NCBI GenBank assembly: GCA_002383105.1
Contig: DFXC01000178.1
Span: 4,200 to 12,007, forward strand
DNA: 7,808 nt
Reading direction: 5' to 3'
Source: Hyphomicrobiaceae bacterium UBA4118
GTDB taxonomy: Bacteria; Pseudomonadota; Alphaproteobacteria; Rhizobiales; Methyloligellaceae
Shown here: positions 1-6,011 of the stretch, piece by piece
Layout of the letters: each line of letters begins with the position of its first letter
Position numbering within the stretch: the first letter of the stretch is position 1
Made by a program: the position numbers and the translations under genes
Notes under the pieces: generated by a model
The model's input: only the letters and a program-made list of their open reading frames with translations
Databases searched by the model: none
What the model was told of the DNA's origin: nothing

Positions 1-741
1 GAGGTCATCGGCGAGGTCGCCGCCAGCATGGGCGTGAGCGTGGCACGGCTGCGGCGTCGCGTGGTCGCTTTGAGTGAGTTCAACCCCATGCTCGGCCAGC
101 GCGGCTCGCGGCTGCTCGTGAGCTATCCCGAGATCGTCGAGATGCAGGCGCGCGCCATCTTCGAGGCGGCGATCGAGGCAGGCAAGGCGCTGCATTCCCG
201 CGTCATGCCGGAGATCATGGTGCCGCTCGTCGCCGCCAAGGGAGAGCTTGACCTCGTCAAGGAGCGCATCGCGGCGACAGCCCGCGAGGTCGAGAAGGAG
301 CGGGGAACGAGCGTCGCTTATTCGGTGGGCACCATGGTCGAGCTGCCGCGCGCTTGCCTCATGGCGGGCGAGATCGGCCGAAGTGCGGACTTCTTCTCCT
401 TCGGTACCAACGACTTGACCCAGACCACCTTCGGCCTCAGCCGCGACGACGCCGGGCGATTCTTGGGCGAGTACACCGAGAAGGGAATTATCCACGACGA
501 TCCCTTCGTGACCCTCGACAAGGCTGTGGGCGAGCTGATGCAGATGGCCGTCGAGCGCGGTCGGCAGGCGCGCCCCGACCTCAAGATGGGCATTTGCGGC
601 GAGCATGGCGGAGACCCGGAAACCATCGGTTTCTGCGAGAAAATCAGGCTGAACTACGTGTCCTGCTCGCCCTACCGGGTGCCCGTCGCGCGTCTTGCCG
701 CGGCACAAGCCGCTTTGGGCCGGGCGCTAACCGATAATTAG
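1..741 (+). CDS. ppdK: Pyruvate, phosphate dikinase, C-terminal part (5' end outside window)
   Basis: Interconverts pyruvate, ATP and phosphate with phosphoenolpyruvate, AMP and pyrophosphate in the cytoplasm. The frame is open from base 1, so the 246 visible codons are the end of a protein normally near 880-900 residues; an internal ATG at 28 is not the start. Only the PEP/pyruvate-binding TIM-barrel domain is present. Visible family motifs are FNPMLGQRGSRL (nt 79-114, substrate-binding Arg), VGTMVELPRA (metal-binding Glu), SFGTNDLTQ (substrate Asn and metal-binding Asp), MGICGEHGGDP with the catalytic Cys at nt 595-597, and the terminal signature NYVSCSPYRVPVARLAAAQA. The usual GHRGCRL reads GQRGSRL here, a mild change beside the Arg. 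It ends at a TAG with no clear terminator behind it. The family call is very firm; expression and the N-terminal domains cannot be judged. Confidence 0.97.
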   Translation, partial: EVIGEVAASMGVSVARLRRRVVALSEFNPMLGQRGSRLLVSYPEIVEMQARAIFEAAIEAGKALHSRVMPEIMVPLVAAKGELDLVKERIAATAREVEKERGTSVAYSVGTMVELPRACLMAGEIGRSADFFSFGTNDLTQTTFGLSRDDAGRFLGEYTEKGIIHDDPFVTLDKAVGELMQMAVERGRQARPDLKMGICGEHGGDPETIGFCEKIRLNYVSCSPYRVPVARLAAAQAALGRALTDN

Positions 742-767
742 GGGTTTCCGCAAGAAATAGGCAGGAG

Positions 768-796
768 TTGCCGTTCACCACAATTTGCCCTAATTT
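768..796 (+). promoter_or_regulatory. Weak candidate sigma70-type promoter for the hydrolase gene
   Basis: TTGCCG at 768-773 and TAATTT at 791-796 are separated by 17 bp, an acceptable spacing with a 4/6 and a 3/6 match to consensus. It would give a leader of about 210 nt before the ATG at 1016. It lies in the AT-richer part of the 742-1015 intergenic region. The matches are poor and chance is a real alternative. Confidence 0.2.
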
Positions 797-804
797 ATCG
801 GGCA
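786..804 (+). other. Small stem-loop downstream of ppdK
   Basis: TGCCC at 786-790 pairs with GGGCA at 800-804 around an AT-rich 9-nt loop. It starts 45 nt after the ppdK stop codon. No T-run follows, so it is at best a weak terminator or an RNA-processing hairpin. The loop covers part of the candidate -10 element at 791-796. Confidence 0.25.
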
Positions 805-913
805 CGGTTAAAGCAATTAGACGGGAATCCGGGCCAGAACCGGTGGGGGACTTAAGACCTAAACTGCCGATTTCCCACCATTTTGCCTGGTTGAAAACGG
901 GGACGCTCTAGGC

Positions 914-935
914 GCGTTAGGCTTACTGCCTACGC
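914..935 (+). other. Stem-loop in the leader of the hydrolase gene
   Basis: TAGGC at 918-922 pairs with GCCTA at 928-932 around the loop TTACT. GCG at 914-916 also pairs with CGC at 933-935 if T917 bulges out, giving eight pairs. It is followed by AATTAGGG rather than a T-run, so it is not a canonical terminator. Its role is unknown. Confidence 0.3.
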
Positions 936-990
936 AATTAGGGCACTGCGGGGGAATGCCGGCCGGCGCGTCGGACGGATTTTCCCGCAA

Positions 991-1013
991 GGTTACGGGG
1001 TAACCTGGAGGGA
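991..1013 (+). promoter_or_regulatory. Perfect inverted repeat abutting the Shine-Dalgarno of the hydrolase gene
   Basis: GGTTAC at 991-996 and GTAACC at 1000-1005 form a perfect 6-bp inverted repeat around GGG. One base later comes GGAGGGA at 1007-1013, a strong Shine-Dalgarno sequence that fixes the ATG at 1016 as the start. The repeat could be a protein-binding site, or a short RNA hairpin next to the ribosome-binding site that affects initiation. The ribosome-binding site is confident; the function of the repeat is inference. Confidence 0.5.
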
Positions 1014-1015
1014 CA

Positions 1016-2194
1016 ATGGGCCGACGCTTGCCTCGTCGGGTGTGGCACACCGTAGCTGCGCTCGTGCCGCTTCCCCTGATCGGTTTAGGCTACGTCGCCG
1101 CGGTCCCGGGCAATCCCGTCGCCTTTCAAATCGAGCTCTTCCTCTCAGGTCATGGCGCGGAATATGCTCAGACCCGCGCCGCCGATGTCTCCAATCCTCC
1201 GCAGCGCCTCCCGCGCGAAGCCGCCCAGCTCTTCCGCACCGGCGGCAAAGGCCCAAGGGCCGACCAATATCTCGCAGCCAACACTGTAACCTCCGCCGGC
1301 AAGCAGCTCATCGCCGCGAGCCTGATGGGCGATCCGAGCCTGACCGGGACGCTTTCAAATCGCGGCGAGGTTAGCCGCAACCTGAAGGGCGACCGACTCA
1401 AACCCACCATCACACGGGTAGCGATGAAGCGTTCGGCCGAGGGCGACAGCGCCAGCCCGCTGCTGACAAATTCGAGCTACGGCTCGATGTTTGCGCAAAG
1501 CCTCGACGTCGACAGCTTCAAGCCATCCCCCGAGGAGATCGCCTACCACCCGAGCGCCGAGGGCTTGAACTTCAGATACAAGGGTGAGAACCAGGCTGAG
1601 TTCGAGACGCGCGAGCGCCGCTGCCTTGCCACCGCCATCTATTTCGAGGCGCGCGGCGAGCCGGTACGCGGGCAGATCGCGGTGGCTCAGGTGATCCTCA
1701 ATCGGGTGAGAAGCCCGCTCTTCCCGGAGACCATCTGCGGCGTCGTCTATCAGGGTCAGATGCACCCGGGCTGTCAGTTCTCCTTCACCTGTGACGGCCA
1801 CACCGACAATCCGCGCAATGACGATCAATGGGCGCTTGCCCAGGATATCGCCAAGAAGATCACCGCCGGCCAGCTATGGCTTCCCGAGGTCGGCTATTCG
1901 ACCTATTACCACGCCAACTATGTGAGCCCGAGCTGGGTCGGCGACATGAACAAGGTCGACAAGATCGGCCGCCATATCTTCTACAAGAAGCGCAACGAGG
2001 AGCCTTATCTGGTTGAGGCTTCCGCCTCCGAGGCCCCGGCCGCTGCGGCAGCCGAGGGCACGCCGAATGTCACCGCGGATGCGTCGTCAAGCCTGACCCT
2101 GACCCCCACGCTGTCCCTGGTCTCGGCGGTGGTGGCCGGCAGCTCTACTCCTCCCACTCAAGCGATGAGTCTAGGCTACGCGCCGCATGAGTAA
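1016..2194 (+). CDS. Cell wall hydrolase, SleB/CwlJ type (Hydrolase_2 family)
   Basis: Predicted peptidoglycan hydrolase acting in the periplasm, 392 residues. Residues 1-8 are basic (MGRRLPRR) and 10-31 hydrophobic without a clear AxA cleavage site, so the protein is probably held by an N-terminal membrane anchor. Residues 32-200 match no domain I recognise. Residues 202-324 are the catalytic domain: CLATAIYFEARGEPVRGQ with the presumed catalytic Glu211, then VILNRVRSPLFPETICGVVYQ, CQFSFTCDG, YYHANYVSPSW and a closing IGRHIFYKK. The last 62 residues are Ala/Ser/Thr-rich and low in complexity. The start is fixed by GGAGGGA at 1007-1013. The 3' end runs 50 bp into the convergent nadC gene. SleB/CwlJ proteins were defined as spore-cortex lytic enzymes, but this domain is common in non-sporulating alphaproteobacteria, where it is presumed to act in wall remodelling. 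The exact bond cleaved cannot be read from sequence. Confidence 0.92.
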   Translation: MGRRLPRRVWHTVAALVPLPLIGLGYVAAVPGNPVAFQIELFLSGHGAEYAQTRAADVSNPPQRLPREAAQLFRTGGKGPRADQYLAANTVTSAGKQLIAASLMGDPSLTGTLSNRGEVSRNLKGDRLKPTITRVAMKRSAEGDSASPLLTNSSYGSMFAQSLDVDSFKPSPEEIAYHPSAEGLNFRYKGENQAEFETRERRCLATAIYFEARGEPVRGQIAVAQVILNRVRSPLFPETICGVVYQGQMHPGCQFSFTCDGHTDNPRNDDQWALAQDIAKKITAGQLWLPEVGYSTYYHANYVSPSWVGDMNKVDKIGRHIFYKKRNEEPYLVEASASEAPAAAAAEGTPNVTADASSSLTLTPTLSLVSAVVAGSSTPPTQAMSLGYAPHE

Positions 2195-3011
2195 GCGCGC
2201 CGACCGAGATCACCTCGACGCCAGTCATCGCGATCTCCCGAACGTTCTCTAGCGTCACGCCGCCCGAAGCCTCGGTCACGACGCGTCCCTTCACCAAAGC
2301 CACCGCCTTTTTCAGCGTCTCGACATCCATATTGTCGAGAAGCACCGCATCGATGGGGAAGCAAAGCGCTTCTTCCAGCTGATCGAGCGTGTCGACCTCG
2401 ACCTCGATCTTGACGAGATGCCCGATCCGCGCGCGAAGCATATTGAGCGCGTTGGCAAGTCCGCCGGAAGCGGCGATGTGGTTGTCCTTCACCAGGACCG
2501 CGTCGTAGAGGCCGAAACGGTGGTTGACGCCACCGCCGGCCCTCACCGCGTATTTCTCCAACGCACGCAAAGAGGGCGTCGTCTTGCGCGTGCAGGCGAT
2601 CCTGGCGCCCGTGCCTTCGACCGCTGCCACATAGGCGGAGGTCAGCGTGGCGATGCCGCTCAAGCGGTTGAGGAAGTTGAGCGCCGTCCGCTCTCCCGTG
2701 AGCAGCGCGCGCGTCTTGGCAGAGATCCGCGCGATCGTGCCGGAGGCTTCGACCTTGCCGCCGTCCTCGACCACCCGCGTGAACCTGGCCTCAGGGTCGA
2801 GCGCCCTGAAAGCGGCCTCGGCGAGGTCGAGGCCTGCGACCACGCCCGGTTTGCGCGCCACGATCCGGGCGTTGTCTTGCGCGCTGGCCGGAACGATGGC
2901 GTCGGTGGTGATGTCGCCGGCGCTTCCGAGATCCTCTTCGAGCGCGGCCGTGACGGCCCGCTCAACGAGAAGCGGGGGCAGTCTCAGCGTGGCGGGCGAA
3001 GGCTCGCTCAT
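2145..3011 (-). CDS. nadC: Nicotinate-nucleotide pyrophosphorylase (carboxylating), quinolinate phosphoribosyltransferase
   Basis: Third enzyme of de novo NAD synthesis: quinolinate plus PRPP gives nicotinate mononucleotide, CO2 and pyrophosphate, in the cytoplasm. The 288-residue length is normal. The N-terminal open-faced domain (about 1-115) leads into ERTALNFLNRLSGIAT (107-122). The alpha/beta barrel then carries CTRKTTPSLR (140-149), GGGVNHRFGL with His164 and Arg165, VKDNHI (174-179), the acidic KIEVEVDT (201-208), LLDNM (224-228) and SVGALTHAA (269-277), all expected substrate-binding motifs. The start ATG overlaps the TGA of nadB as ATGA (minus bases 3011-3008), which implies translational coupling as the last gene of the operon. 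The end is natural for the family, while the opposing hydrolase gene runs 50 bp into it. No terminator is visible. Confidence 0.97.
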   Translation of the reverse strand: MSEPSPATLRLPPLLVERAVTAALEEDLGSAGDITTDAIVPASAQDNARIVARKPGVVAGLDLAEAAFRALDPEARFTRVVEDGGKVEASGTIARISAKTRALLTGERTALNFLNRLSGIATLTSAYVAAVEGTGARIACTRKTTPSLRALEKYAVRAGGGVNHRFGLYDAVLVKDNHIAASGGLANALNMLRARIGHLVKIEVEVDTLDQLEEALCFPIDAVLLDNMDVETLKKAVALVKGRVVTEASGGVTLENVREIAMTGVEVISVGALTHAARSLDSSLEWEE

Positions 3012-4648
3012 GCATGGAGCGCGGCGTGACGCGACGCGGCAGCCCGCGCGCGCCTGGGTCTTTGCGTCTGCGCCGCCTCGTTCGCGATCTCCTCGGCCTG
3101 AGCGAGGGTAAGGAAGCTCCGCCGCGCGAGCCTCGCGTCGGGCACGGGATAGTCGCTGCGGAAGTGAGCGCCGCGGCTTTCCTTTCGCACCAGTGCCGCC
3201 GCCGTGGTCAGCTTGGCGGTGGTGAGCATGTTGGCGAGACGCCGGTCGCCCTTTGCCTCACGCTCGAGCGCGCCGATGGCCTGAAGTGCTGCTGTCAGCG
3301 ACTTCTCATCGCGAATGACCGCGACCTCTGCCGCCATGGTGCGGCGGAGCGTCTGCTCGGCGCGCGTGTCCTCGCTGCCGGCTTCGCCCGCGCGAGGCGC
3401 CTCGGCCTCGCTCGGCCGGGTCGCCGTGAGGTTGGCGGAGGGCAGCGTGCCGGCAATGTCGCGAGCGACGCGGGCGCCGAACACCACGGCCTCGAGCAGC
3501 GAGTTGGAGGCAAGCCGGTTCGCACCATGCGCGCCCGTAGCGGCCACCTCGCCGCAGGCCCACAGCCCGTCGACGGTGCTGCGCCCTTGTGCGTCGGTGA
3601 GGATGCCGCCCATGTGGTAATGCGCCGCCGGCGCCACGGGGATTGGCTCGCGCGCGGGATCGATGCCTGCCGCGCGACAGGCAGCGAAAACAGTGGGGAA
3701 ATGCTCCGCGAGCGTCGCCCCGAGGGGACGGCAATCGAGAAAGGCGCCGCGCCCGCTAGCGACCTCGCGGTAAACGGCACGCGCCACCACGTCGCGGGGC
3801 GCAAGCTCCGCGTCGGCGTGGATCGCGCGCATGAAGCGCTCGCCCCGCGCGTTGATCAGGATCGCCCCTTCGCCCCTGAGGGCCTCGGTGGCGAGCGGGG
3901 CGGGATCGCGGCCGATATTGATGGCAGTCGGATGGAACTGCACGAACTCGGCGTCGGCAATTACGGCGCCGGCACGGGCGGCAATGGCGATGCCTTCCCC
4001 GCGCGCCTCGCGCGGGTTGGTGGTGATGGCGAAGAGCTGTCCCGAGCCCCCGGTTGCGAGCACCATGGCGCTCGCGGGAAGGACGATCCCGAGTCCGGCA
4101 TTTGCCGGCGCGAGCTCGACGCCGGCGACACAGCCGTCACGCATGACGAGGTCACGGGCGGCAAAGCCCTCGACCACGGTGATCGACGGCGTCTGCCTGA
4201 CCGCCACCATGAGGGCATGCATGATGGCGCGGCCGGCGGTATCGCCCTTGACGTGGAGGATGCGGTTTCTGCCGTGCGCCGCCTCGCGGCCCAAGCTCCA
4301 ATGACCTTCGAGGTCCTTGTCGAAGGGCACGCCGTAGCGGAGCAGGTCCTCGATGCGATCGCGCGCCTCGTTCGCCAGAAGATACGCGATCTTCGGGTCG
4401 ACGATGCCGGCGCCGGCGCGGATGGTGTCGGCCGCATGCGCCTCGGGGCTGTCGCCTTCGGCCAATGCAGCAGCAATACCCGCTTGCGCCCAGAGGCTCG
4501 AGGCCCCTTCGCCGAAGCGCGCCGCCGAGACGACGGTGACCGGAAGCGGCGCCAGCTTGAGCGCGGTGAACAGCCCGGCAAGACCTGCGCCGACCACGAC
4601 CACGCCGTTTGGCTGGGTTTTCGCTGAGGGCTTGTGCTTGTGGTTCAT
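3008..4648 (-). CDS. nadB: L-aspartate oxidase
   Basis: FAD-dependent cytoplasmic flavoenzyme that oxidises L-aspartate to iminoaspartate, which NadA uses. Its 546 residues match the family (E. coli NadB is 540). The Rossmann motif is VVGAGLAGL (18-26). SSLWAQAGIAAAL (50-62), FHPTAINIG (238-246, His239), EALRGEGAILINARGERFM (255-273), ELAPRDVVARA (281-291, Arg285), AAHYHMGG (341-348, His343) and HGANRLASNSLLEAV (374-388, Arg378) carry the FAD and dicarboxylate-binding residues. The C-terminal helical domain includes ESRGAHFRSDYP (490-501). An Ala/Glu-rich linker spans about 400-430, and the last 20 residues form a basic Arg/Ala tail. Succinate dehydrogenase flavoproteins are related, but the nadA/nadC context and motifs favour NadB. 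No Shine-Dalgarno is seen before the ATG; the in-frame nadA stop 24 nt upstream leaves no earlier start. Translation is probably coupled to nadA. Confidence 0.97.
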   Translation of the reverse strand: MNHKHKPSAKTQPNGVVVVGAGLAGLFTALKLAPLPVTVVSAARFGEGASSLWAQAGIAAALAEGDSPEAHAADTIRAGAGIVDPKIAYLLANEARDRIEDLLRYGVPFDKDLEGHWSLGREAAHGRNRILHVKGDTAGRAIMHALMVAVRQTPSITVVEGFAARDLVMRDGCVAGVELAPANAGLGIVLPASAMVLATGGSGQLFAITTNPREARGEGIAIAARAGAVIADAEFVQFHPTAINIGRDPAPLATEALRGEGAILINARGERFMRAIHADAELAPRDVVARAVYREVASGRGAFLDCRPLGATLAEHFPTVFAACRAAGIDPAREPIPVAPAAHYHMGGILTDAQGRSTVDGLWACGEVAATGAHGANRLASNSLLEAVVFGARVARDIAGTLPSANLTATRPSEAEAPRAGEAGSEDTRAEQTLRRTMAAEVAVIRDEKSLTAALQAIGALEREAKGDRRLANMLTTAKLTTAAALVRKESRGAHFRSDYPVPDARLARRSFLTLAQAEEIANEAAQTQRPRRARAAASRHAALHA

Positions 4649-4672
4649 CGGAGGATGTCGCGAACGGTCTCG

Positions 4673-5740
4673 TCAGTGGTTGAGGTTGACCATGCGCTCG
4701 ACGGACGCGCGCGCCCGTTCGGCCACATGCTCGGGCACGGTGACCTCTTCCTTGAGGAACACGAGCGACTCGAGGATCTTCGTTAGCGTGATGCGCTTCA
4801 TATGCGGGCAGAGATTGCAGGGCCGCACGAAGTTCACCTTCGGCGCCTCGACCGCGACGTTGTCGCTCATCGAGCACTCGGTCACGAGCAGCACCTTCGA
4901 CGGCTGATGGTCGTGCACCCATTTGATCATGCCGCTGGTCGAGCCGGTGAAATCGGCCTCGGCGAGCACGTCGGGGGCGCATTCCGGATGCGCGATGATC
5001 TTCACGCCGGGGTCGGCCTCGCGATAGGCGCGCAGCTCCTCTCCGCTGAAGCGCTCATGCACCTCGCAATGGCCCTTCCAGGTGATGATCTCGACGCGGG
5101 TCTGGGTCTGCACCCATTTGGCGAGATATTCGTCAGGGATGAGGATGACCCGCTTGACCCCAAGCGACTCGACCACGCGCACCGCGTTGGACGAGGTGCA
5201 GCAGATGTCGGACTCAGCCTTGACCTCCGCCGAGGTATTGACATAGGTCACCACCGGCACGCCGGGATAGGCTTCGCGGAGCGCCCGCACGTCGGCGCCG
5301 GTGATGGAGGCCGCCAGCGAGCAGCCGGCCCTCGAGTCGGGGATCAACACCAGCTTGTCGGGGCTGAGCAGCTTCGAGGTCTCGGCCATGAAATGCACGC
5401 CGCCCTGGACGATGATCTCGGCGTCGGTCTTGGCAGCCTCGCGCGCAAGCTGTAGCGAGTCGCCGACGACGTCGGCGACGCAGTGGAAAATCTCCGGCGT
5501 CATGTAGTTGTGCGCCAGCACGACCGCGTTCCGCGACCGCTTGAGGTCGTTGATGGCCCTGATGTAAGGGGCGAAGCCCGGCCACTCGATGGGCGGGATG
5601 ACGCGGGACACGCGCTCGTAAAGATGCGCGGTCTCGCGCGCCACCTCAGGCGTATAGGCGAGGTCCGGCAGGATGGTCGGCGTAAGCGCCGTCGCTGCCT
5701 CCCGCGCCTTAAGCGGCCTACCGCTGTGAACCGCAGTCAT
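4673..5740 (-). CDS. nadA: Quinolinate synthase, [4Fe-4S] enzyme
   Basis: Condenses iminoaspartate with dihydroxyacetone phosphate to quinolinate. The start chosen (5740) gives 355 residues and is preceded by GGGAGGA with an 8-nt spacer. In-frame ATGs at 5782, 5773 and 5764 lie in or beside the operator palindrome and have no comparable ribosome-binding site. The three-domain fold shows [14 protein letters not shown] (residues 71-84), [12 protein letters not shown] (88-99), [15 protein letters not shown] (111-125), then the Cys ligands of the cluster: RAGCSLA (Cys140), [10 protein letters not shown] (Cys225) and PCNLCPHM (Cys308 and Cys311, the latter in the CP position that binds iron in E. 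coli NadA). The motif IIAHPEC (248-254) is also present. It is first in the nadABC operon, and its stop is in the same frame as nadB with only eight codons between. Oxygen-sensitive cluster chemistry is known for the family, not seen here. Confidence 0.96.
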   Translation of the reverse strand: MTAVHSGRPLKAREAATALTPTILPDLAYTPEVARETAHLYERVSRVIPPIEWPGFAPYIRAINDLKRSRNAVVLAHNYMTPEIFHCVADVVGDSLQLAREAAKTDAEIIVQGGVHFMAETSKLLSPDKLVLIPDSRAGCSLAASITGADVRALREAYPGVPVVTYVNTSAEVKAESDICCTSSNAVRVVESLGVKRVILIPDEYLAKWVQTQTRVEIITWKGHCEVHERFSGEELRAYREADPGVKIIAHPECAPDVLAEADFTGSTSGMIKWVHDHQPSKVLLVTECSMSDNVAVEAPKVNFVRPCNLCPHMKRITLTKILESLVFLKEEVTVPEHVAERARASVERMVNLNH

Positions 5741-5748
5741 CGGTTCAA

Positions 5749-5755
5749 TCCTCCC
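5749..5755 (-). promoter_or_regulatory. Shine-Dalgarno that fixes the nadA start
   Basis: Reading the minus strand, GGGAGGA is followed by 8 nt and then the ATG at 5740-5738. It is the only good ribosome-binding site among the four in-frame ATG candidates, so it decides the start of NadA. Confidence 0.85.
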
Positions 5756-5765
5756 GTGATCCATA

Positions 5766-5782
5766 ATGCTCATAATGAGCAT
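5766..5782. promoter_or_regulatory. Perfect 17-bp palindrome, candidate NAD-responsive operator of nadABC
   Basis: ATGCTCATAATGAGCAT is a perfect inverted repeat of 8+1+8 centred on 5774, lying 26 bp upstream of the nadA ATG. Comparative genomics of alphaproteobacteria describes NadQ, a transcription factor controlling nadABC through a palindromic site, which makes NadQ the first candidate; I cannot confirm its consensus from memory. If transcription starts near 5832 the site lies about 50-66 nt into the leader. A weaker promoter (TTGCGC at 5809-5804, 18 bp, CATATG at 5785-5780) would instead put the operator over its -10 element. The palindrome is certain; the protein that binds it is inferred. 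Confidence 0.75.
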
Positions 5783-5826
5783 ATGTGGTCGTTAAAACAT
5801 CCGGCGCAAGGCCGGCGCGGAGAGCT

Positions 5827-5843
5827 ATTCTCACTTAGAGTAT
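5827..5843. promoter_or_regulatory. Degenerate second copy of the nadABC operator
   Basis: ATTCTCACTTAGAGTAT matches the palindrome at 5766-5782 at 11 of 17 positions, keeping the pattern AT-CTCA then GAG-AT. The centres are 61 bp apart (5774 and 5835), close to six helical turns, which would suit two repressor dimers on one face of the DNA. This copy overlaps the -10 element of the best nadA promoter and its expected start point, an ideal place for repression. The match could be chance, but its location speaks for a real site. Confidence 0.55.
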
Positions 5844-5866
5844 AGGGGATCGGGTGCTCGCATCAA
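5839..5866 (-). promoter_or_regulatory. Candidate sigma70-type promoter of nadABC
   Basis: On the minus strand TTGATG (5866-5861) and TATACT (5844-5839) are separated by 16 bp and match consensus at 4/6 and 5/6. Transcription would start near 5832 and give a leader of about 90 nt before nadA. The -10 hexamer lies inside the upstream operator-like site, which fits negative control. Confidence 0.6.
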
Positions 5867-5874
5867 GGGGGCCG

Positions 5875-5945
5875 GCGGCAACATTGCCGCGATTGTGAAG
5901 CGGCCTTTGGCCCTTCGGTCACGGTCTGGCGCGGGAAGCGCCGGA
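5875..5945 (+). other. Cluster of three GC-rich inverted repeats upstream of the L,D-transpeptidase gene
   Basis: GCGGCAA and TTGCCGC at 5875-5890 form a perfect 7-bp inverted repeat around CA. GGCC-TTT-GGCC follows at 5902-5912. At 5925-5945 GGCGC and GCGCC pair around GGGAA, extended to eight pairs by one G-U and two further pairs. No T-run follows, so they are not standard terminators. They could fold in the leader of the transpeptidase mRNA, or the first could be a protein-binding site just behind the nadA -35 element. No convincing promoter for the transpeptidase gene was recognised here. Confidence 0.35.
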
Positions 5946-6011
5946 AAGCCCAAGAAGCAGGCAGATCGTAGTGGCCCTTGCCGCCGTCTCGGATTAGCTT
6001 AAGGGCCGGGT

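Noticed and set aside
28..741. ATG at 28 as the start of a short independent protein.
   Set aside because: The frame is open to base 1 and the residues before it continue the PPDK pattern, so the gene starts outside the window.
742..1015. A Rho-independent terminator for ppdK.
   Set aside because: Hairpins are present but none is followed by a T-run.
2418..3029. A 203-codon + strand frame opposite nadC, and a similar 157-codon - strand frame at 1355-1828 opposite the hydrolase.
   Set aside because: No recognisable motifs, no ribosome-binding site, fully covered by well-supported genes on the other strand.
3014..4627. A 537-codon open frame on the + strand opposite nadB.
   Set aside because: It is in codon register with nadB on the other strand, has no domain signature, and is the usual GC-driven antisense shadow; nadB carries every catalytic motif.
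5741..6011. A riboswitch sensing NAD or a precursor in the nadA leader.
   Set aside because: The leader of about 90 nt shows only a short CCGGC/GCCGG stem and the operator palindrome; I see no known NAD-sensing riboswitch architecture.
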